Assembly (NCBI RefSeq): GCF_000270245.1
Contig: NC_015635.1
Location: forward strand, 3,844,001 to 3,908,000
Direction: 5' to 3'
DNA length: 64,000 nt
From: Microlunatus phosphovorus NM-1
GTDB lineage: Bacteria > Actinomycetota > Actinomycetes > Propionibacteriales > Propionibacteriaceae
The notes beneath the pieces were generated by a model. That model saw only the letters and a list, made by a program, of their open reading frames with translations, was not told the origin of the DNA and searched no databases. Each line of letters begins with the position of its first letter. Position 1 is the first letter of the stretch. The position numbers and the translations under genes were made by a program. Below are positions 59,031 to 64,000 of this stretch, one piece after another.

Positions 59031-60281
59031 GTGGAGCCAACGAGGACGCCCGCAGTGGACGTCGAGGTCGTAACGCGCGACTGCGTCATTGCCGGAGGTG
59101 GGCCCGCCGGCCTGATGGCGGGCTATCTGCTGGCCCGACGCGGCCTGCGCGTCACGGTGCTGGAGAAGCATGCGGACTTCCTGCGTGACTTCCGCGGCGA
59201 CACCATCCATCCGTCGACGATCACGCTGCTCGGCGAGCTGGGACTGCGCCGGCGATTTCTCGATCTGCCGGTCACCAGGCTGTCGACGCTCGACGCCGTC
59301 GTGGACGGGCAGCGGCTCACCATGATCGACTTCTCCACGCTCAAGCCGCCGGACAATTTCTTGGTGCTCGCGCCGCAATGGACCTTTCTGGACTTCCTGG
59401 CCAGGGAGGCTGCCGTCTTTCCCGGCTTCGAGCTGCGAATGTGTACGGCAGCCACCGAGATCCTGACCGACGGGGATCGGGTGGTCGGAGTCCGGGCCAC
59501 GGCGACCGAGGGAGGTGTCGAGCGAGAGCTCGAGTTCCACGCACCGCTGACTGTCGCCGCCGACGGGCGTACGTCCCGCGTCCGTCGTGCCGCCGGCCTG
59601 GTGCCGGACGAGCTCGGCGTCGCGATCGACGTCTTGTGGTTCAGTCTGCCGAAGCCGCCGAATCCGCCACCCTCGACCCTGACGTACCTCGACGGCCGGA
59701 GCATGGTCCTCACCATCGACCGCGGCGACCGCTATCAAGGCGGCCTGGTGATTCCCAAGGGTGGGTTCGACGACGTCCGCGCTGCCGGTCTCGCCGCGTT
59801 CCGTCGTCGACTGACCGCGACCGCGCCGGTGCTGGGGTCAGTGGTGGGCGAGCTCCGGGATTGGGAGCAGGTACGGCTGCTCTCGGTCCAGGTCGATCGG
59901 CTGCCCTGCTGGTATCGCGACGGTCTCATCTGCATCGGCGACGCGGCACATGCCATGTCACCGGTCGGCGGGGTCGGGGTGAACTACGCAATCCAGGATG
60001 CCGTCGCGTTGGCCAATACGGTGGCCGGCCCTCTGTTGCGCCATGGGTCGGTGCCGCTTTCTGCGCTTGATGCGGTGCAACGTCGGCGCGCCCGCCCCGT
60101 ACGACCGATGCAGTGGATCCAACAGCGGGCGCACGCCCGAGTCGGACATGGCGGCGTTCCTCGGCCACGGGCACTCTCCCGACCGGCGCGTACTGCTCTC
60201 GCGCTGCTGCAGCCGCTGGTCCGCCGGGTCACTGCGCGTGCGGTCGGGCGGGGATTCCTGCCCGAACACGTGAGGTCGTGA
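59031..60281 (+). CDS. FAD-dependent aromatic-type monooxygenase
   Basis: 416 aa from GTG 59031. FAD motif VIAGGGPAGLMAGYLLARRG, the DG motif VAADGRTSRVR near residue 185 and the GD motif ICIGDAAHAMSPVGGVGVN near residue 300. It is a class A flavoprotein monooxygenase of the PHBH fold and likely hydroxylates an aromatic or similar small molecule. Its 3' end overlaps the convergent glycosyltransferase gene by 53 bp. Confidence 0.92.
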   Translation: MEPTRTPAVDVEVVTRDCVIAGGGPAGLMAGYLLARRGLRVTVLEKHADFLRDFRGDTIHPSTITLLGELGLRRRFLDLPVTRLSTLDAVVDGQRLTMIDFSTLKPPDNFLVLAPQWTFLDFLAREAAVFPGFELRMCTAATEILTDGDRVVGVRATATEGGVERELEFHAPLTVAADGRTSRVRRAAGLVPDELGVAIDVLWFSLPKPPNPPPSTLTYLDGRSMVLTIDRGDRYQGGLVIPKGGFDDVRAAGLAAFRRRLTATAPVLGSVVGELRDWEQVRLLSVQVDRLPCWYRDGLICIGDAAHAMSPVGGVGVNYAIQDAVALANTVAGPLLRHGSVPLSALDAVQRRRARPVRPMQWIQQRAHARVGHGGVPRPRALSRPARTALALLQPLVRRVTARAVGRGFLPEHVRS

Positions 60282-61455
60282 TCCCGGCGATCCGCCGGAT
60301 GACGGCGACGGTGTCCGCCGTCGAGGGCAGTGCGGCGATCGCCGCGGCGACCACTGCCGCCCGATGTCGATAGCTCGGGTCCTCCAGCACCGACTGCACC
60401 TCCTGACATGCCCGGACGACCACGTCCGGACCGGGACTGACCGCGCGGCCCGCGCCGACGGCAGCGATGTGTCGGGCGTTGACCGCCTGGTCAGTGGTGA
60501 AGATCGGTGCGACCACCTGGGGCACGCCGGCTGTGATCGCGCCCATCGTGGTCCCGTAGCCGCCGTGTCCCAGCACCAGCGCGGCCTCGGCCAGCACGTC
60601 GGTCTGCGGCCACCACGGCTCGACCCGGGCATTGGCCGGCACCGGCCCGAGGTCGGTGATGCTGACTTGGCGACCGACCGTCATGAGCACCCGGACCGGC
60701 AGGTCAGCCAGACCGTCGAGCGCCTGCCGGAATACCCCGGCGAAGGGTGGCAACGACCCGGTCACCGACCCGAAAGTGACGTAGACCAACGGCAGCCCGG
60801 GATCGCCCCACTGCGGCAGGGGTGTCGCCGCCGGCGCCGGCGGATCCTCGCGGAAGCGGTAGGTCACCGCGTCGTCGGAGAAGGCGACGTCGCCGGCCCG
60901 GTCCAAGACCTCCGGCACCGAGCTGAGCGTCGGCACTCCCGCAAGAGCACGGTTCAGGGAATCGTCGGGCAGCCCGGCCATCGTGGCGAGGTCGGTCAGC
61001 GGCTCGACCAATTGCCCGGCGAACAGTCGGACCATCTCGGCCATCCCGATGGCGACCTGGATCTGCGGAATGCCGGCCCGCTCGGCCACGGCGAGCGAAC
61101 CGAGTTCGGCCGGCTCGCGTACGATGACATCGGGACGCCACGCCTCGACTGCTGCGGCCAGGGCCGGCAGGGCAGCCTGGGCGTCGATCCGGCCGAACAC
61201 CTCCCGAACGACGGTGGCGTTGGCCTCCTCGAACGACAGCTCCGGCAGCCGACTCATCACCGGACCGATGAGTTCCGGCGGCGCATCGTCGAACGGCTGG
61301 AAGGGAAAGCCGGTACGCGCGACCGTCGCGTCGAAGGAGCGCGGTGCCGCGACCCGCACCTCGTGACCGGCGTCGCGGCAGGCCCGCGCAATGCCGAGTA
61401 GCGGCTCGAAGTGCCCGACATTCGCCGTGGTCGACACGAGGATGCGCATGATCAC
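60229..61455 (-). CDS. GT1-family (MGT-type) glycosyltransferase
   Basis: 408 aa. N-terminal MRILVSTTANVGHFEPLLGIARACRD with the catalytic His of GT1 enzymes; C-terminal donor motif GHGGYGTTMGAITAGVPQVV and PIFTTDQAVNARHI. It resembles macrolide/lipid glycosyltransferases that use a nucleotide sugar. It is convergent with the flavin monooxygenase; together they may tailor or detoxify an aromatic compound (inference). Confidence 0.92.
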   Translation of the reverse strand: MIMRILVSTTANVGHFEPLLGIARACRDAGHEVRVAAPRSFDATVARTGFPFQPFDDAPPELIGPVMSRLPELSFEEANATVVREVFGRIDAQAALPALAAAVEAWRPDVIVREPAELGSLAVAERAGIPQIQVAIGMAEMVRLFAGQLVEPLTDLATMAGLPDDSLNRALAGVPTLSSVPEVLDRAGDVAFSDDAVTYRFREDPPAPAATPLPQWGDPGLPLVYVTFGSVTGSLPPFAGVFRQALDGLADLPVRVLMTVGRQVSITDLGPVPANARVEPWWPQTDVLAEAALVLGHGGYGTTMGAITAGVPQVVAPIFTTDQAVNARHIAAVGAGRAVSPGPDVVVRACQEVQSVLEDPSYRHRAAVVAAAIAALPSTADTVAVIRRIAGITTSRVRAGIPARPHAQ

Positions 61456-61537
61456 ACGATGGCACCGAGTGGGTCGGAGTTCCTAGGGGTTTGTCGCAGT
61501 CCCAGAGGGACTGCCGGCGCTCCGCTTTCGCCAGTAG

Positions 61538-61616
61538 TTTCGATAATCTGCCCCATTCCTGGCGATCGCGGCAACCTAACGCGAGTTAGCTATTGGTGTG
61601 TGGCAGATTATCGAAA
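61538..61616. terminator. Long stem-loop at the 3' end of proB
   Basis: TTTCGATAATCTGCC (61538-61552) and GGCAGATTATCGAAA (61602-61616) are a perfect 15-bp inverted repeat. The loop contains a second small hairpin, CTAAC-GCGA-GTTAG (61576-61589), at the proB stop. One arm is within the last proB codons. It may end or stabilise the obg-proB transcript. No T-tract is seen. Confidence 0.5.
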
Positions 61617-62779
61617 TCTGTCATGACCACCAGGGCGTCCTTGTGGACGACCGTGCGGTCATAGCCGTTGCCGAGCTCGGCAGCGATCTGCCGGGTCGTC
61701 TTGCCCAACAGACCCGGAAGCTCATCGGCATCGAAGTTGACGAGTCCCCGACCGACGACCGTGCCGCGCAGGTCGACCAGGTCGACCGCCTCCCCTGCCC
61801 GGAACCGACCCCGGACCTCGGTCACTCCGGCCGGCAGCAACGAGGCATTGCGGGTCACCACGGCTCGTACGGCGCCGTCGTCCAACACCAGCTCGCCGCT
61901 GGCGTCGGAGGCGTGCTTCAACCACAGCTGTCTCGTCGGCCGTCGCTTGCCGGTGGGATGGAAGACAGTGCCCACACCGGCTCCTGAGACGGCGCCAGAC
62001 ACCTGCGCCGCCGAGGTGAGCACGGTTGGGATCCCTGCTGAGGTAGCGATCTTGGCCGCATCGACCTTGGTGATCATGCCACCGGTGCCGACCGCACTGC
62101 CCCGGTTGGAGATGTCGACTCCCTCCAGATCGTCGTCGGACCAGACGTCGGTAACGCGACGGGACTCCGGCAGCCGGGGATGCCCGGTGTAGAGGGCGTC
62201 GACGTCGCTGAGCAGGATCAGCGCCTCGGCATGTACCAGGTGGGCCACCAAGGCGGCGAGCCGATCGTTGTCGCCAAACCGGATCTCGTGGGTGGCCACG
62301 GTGTCGTTCTCGTTGACGATCGGGACCACGCCGAGTTCCAGCAACCGGCCGAACGTCCGATAGGCATTGCGATAGTGCCCGCGCCGCGTGACGTCGTCCA
62401 CGGTGAGCAGCACCTGACCGACTTCGAGCCCATGGGTCGCGAACAGGTGGGTGTAGTAGCCCATCAGCAGGCCCTGGCCGACCGAGGCAGCCGCCTGCTG
62501 CGTGGCCAGATCTCGGGGTCTGCTCCGCAACCCCAGCGGGGAGAGTCCGGCCGCGATCGCTCCGGAGGACACCAGCACGACCTCGCGGCCACCGGCGCGT
62601 GCGCCGGCCAAGGTGTCGACCAGCTTTTGAACCTGCCCCGGCGCGATCCCGCCGTCGGAGGTGGTCAGTGACGACGACCCGATCTTGACCACGATCCGGT
62701 GGGCGCGGGCAATCTCGGGACGGGCGATCTCGGGGCGAGCGATCTCCGGACGCGCGGCAGCGGCGCCGTTACTCGTCAT
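61586..62779 (-). CDS. proB: Glutamate 5-kinase
   Basis: 397 aa from ATG 62779, overlapping the obg stop by 11 nt; the frame above it is obg antisense-free noise. Kinase motifs: [63 protein letters not shown], and a C-terminal PUA domain ([19 protein letters not shown]). It makes gamma-glutamyl phosphate in proline synthesis. The N-terminus has a tandem RPEIA x3 insert (15-bp DNA repeat). Confidence 0.96.
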   Translation of the reverse strand: MTSNGAAAARPEIARPEIARPEIARAHRIVVKIGSSSLTTSDGGIAPGQVQKLVDTLAGARAGGREVVLVSSGAIAAGLSPLGLRSRPRDLATQQAAASVGQGLLMGYYTHLFATHGLEVGQVLLTVDDVTRRGHYRNAYRTFGRLLELGVVPIVNENDTVATHEIRFGDNDRLAALVAHLVHAEALILLSDVDALYTGHPRLPESRRVTDVWSDDDLEGVDISNRGSAVGTGGMITKVDAAKIATSAGIPTVLTSAAQVSGAVSGAGVGTVFHPTGKRRPTRQLWLKHASDASGELVLDDGAVRAVVTRNASLLPAGVTEVRGRFRAGEAVDLVDLRGTVVGRGLVNFDADELPGLLGKTTRQIAAELGNGYDRTVVHKDALVVMTDFDNLPHTNS

Positions 62780-64000
62780 CGGATCGATCGCCTCCCTCGA
62801 CGTCCTCGCCGTCATGGGCGGCACCGGCCTCGTACGCGTCGTCCGCCCTGGCCGCGTGATAGGCGCGGTCCTTGGCACGCCGGCGTACCGCGGCCGGGCG
62901 CTCCTCGGCAAACCGCTGGTCCTCACCGCGGCGCGACAGAATCTCCGCACCGATGTCGATCTGCGGAGCGAAGTCGAACACCACGGCGTCGGCACCGCCG
63001 ATCGCGACTCCGTCGCCCGCCCGGGCGCCGAGCTCCAGCAATTTGTCCTCGATGCCGATCCGGTTCAGCCGGTCGGCCAGATAGCCCACGGCCTCCGGAT
63101 TGCCGAAGTCGGTCTGACGCACCCAGCGTTCCGGCTTGACCCCGCGTACCCGCCACAGCTCGTTCTCGCGACCGACGGTGAACTCGTCAGCTCCGGCGAC
63201 CGGCTCGGGTCGGATCACGATCCGCGGCGGCACGGGTGGCGGCAAGGTTGCCCGGCGCTCCCGCACGATCGCTGCCATCGCGAAGCTCAGCGCTTGCAGA
63301 CCGACACCGGACTTGGTGGAGATCTCGAACACCTGGAGTCCACGAGCCTCCAGCTCGGGCTTGGCGATCTCGGCCAGCTCATGCCCGTCCGGCACGTCGA
63401 CCTTGTTCAACGCGACCAGCCGGGGCCGATCCTCCAGGCCGCCGTGCGCAGCCAGCTCGGCCTCGATCACATCCAGATCGGTGACCGGGTCCCGGCCCGG
63501 CTCGAAGGTGGCGCAGTCGAGCACCTGCACGATCGCCGCGCAGCGCTCGATGTGCCGCAGGAAGTCATGGCCGAGCCCTCGACCCTCGGAGGCTCCCTCG
63601 ATCAGGCCCGGCACGTCGGCGACGGTGTAGGTGGTGTCCCCGGCGACGACCACCCCGAGGTTGGGCACCAGGGTGGTGAACGGGTAGTCGGCGATCTTGG
63701 GCCGAGCACGGGAGATGGCTGCCACCAGGGAAGACTTGCCGGCGCTCGGGAAGCCGACCAGCCCGACGTCGGCGACCACCTTGAGCTCGAGGGTGACCGT
63801 CCGGGACTCGCCCTCCTCACCCAACAGGGCGAAGCCGGGAGCCTTCCGGGCCGACGACGCCAGTGCCGCATTGCCTAGCCCGCCCCGGCCACCGGCGGCG
63901 ATCACCACCTCCGTACCGTCGCCGGTCAGGTCCGCCAACTGCTCGCCGGTGTCGGCATCGGTGACCACGGTCCCGTCGGGCACCGCCAGCACGATGTCGT
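62769..64000 (-). CDS. obg: Obg-family GTPase (5' end outside window)
   Basis: About 410 residues are visible, lacking the first part of the N-terminal glycine-rich OBG fold. Present: [20 protein letters not shown], the GTPase P-loop [10 protein letters not shown], switch [24 protein letters not shown], and the C-terminal OCT domain ([20 protein letters not shown]). Followed by an acidic tail. Obg acts in 50S ribosome assembly and stress control. The frame runs off the window. Confidence 0.97.
   Translation of the reverse strand, partial: DIVLAVPDGTVVTDADTGEQLADLTGDGTEVVIAAGGRGGLGNAALASSARKAPGFALLGEEGESRTVTLELKVVADVGLVGFPSAGKSSLVAAISRARPKIADYPFTTLVPNLGVVVAGDTTYTVADVPGLIEGASEGRGLGHDFLRHIERCAAIVQVLDCATFEPGRDPVTDLDVIEAELAAHGGLEDRPRLVALNKVDVPDGHELAEIAKPELEARGLQVFEISTKSGVGLQALSFAMAAIVRERRATLPPPVPPRIVIRPEPVAGADEFTVGRENELWRVRGVKPERWVRQTDFGNPEAVGYLADRLNRIGIEDKLLELGARAGDGVAIGGADAVVFDFAPQIDIGAEILSRRGEDQRFAEERPAAVRRRAKDRAYHAARADDAYEAGAAHDGEDVEGGDRSDDE

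Overview
The window is high-GC actinobacterial DNA. The right-hand core block (obg, proB, proA, a 50-aa membrane ORF, nadD, rsfS) is a typical Actinomycetota housekeeping neighbourhood. Together with GTG/TTG starts, 4-8 nt gene overlaps and an IdeR-type iron box, it suggests a member of the Propionibacteriaceae or a near relative. This placement is inference; no rRNA is present.

Layout. (1) 1-12,716: chromosomal-type genes. These are an ArsM-like methyltransferase cut by the window edge, a divergent DUF6493-like / SWIM zinc-finger pair, a YCII (DGPF) protein with its ECF42-type sigma factor, an epimerase divergent from an XRE regulator, and a MarR-controlled operon. The MarR operon encodes a heterodimeric ABC exporter whose two ATPase domains are degenerate in complementary ways. 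(2) 12,900-44,700: an accessory region rich in defence genes, relics and insertion sequences. It starts with a frameshifted secreted PASTA protein, an HTH/PIN toxin-antitoxin pair, and relics of further HTH, AbiEi and Fic genes. Its centre is a large type III restriction-modification operon on the minus strand: SNF2 helicase with PLD-like N-terminus, DUF4391, two paralogous Mod methyltransferases, a Schlafen/AlbA ATPase, Res, and a nuclease-like gene. A GmrSD-type (DUF262/DUF1524/RAMA) restriction gene runs divergently. A SIR2-like protein and an RloC-like AAA ATPase follow. Two insertions can be excised on paper to restore exact reading frames: an ISAs1-family element in the nuclease-like gene (10-bp target duplication) and an IS3-family element in the GmrSD gene (3-bp duplication). 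A second, apparently identical ISAs1 copy lies at 40,087-41,433, next to an IS630 relic. The region ends at the 3' side of a tRNA-Ala(GGC) gene. (3) 44,904-64,000: core genes. These are a GlsB-like protein, a CynX-type MFS transporter, phosphatase/rsfS/nadD/proA, a PQ-loop protein, a siderophore-interacting protein with an iron box, ogt, a dipeptide/oligopeptide ABC operon, a flavin monooxygenase, a glycosyltransferase, proB and obg.

Most notable: the second mod gene carries a 35-nt AG/TC dinucleotide tract close to its 3' end. In the present sequence the tract puts the conserved Mod C-terminus out of frame. Losing one repeat unit would restore a tail homologous to the neighbouring Mod. In the present frame the gene instead ends in a TGATG overlap with the start of the next mod gene. 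This looks like a phase-variable type III methyltransferase (a candidate phasevarion) in an actinobacterium, built from two Mod paralogues with different target-recognition regions that probably share one Res.
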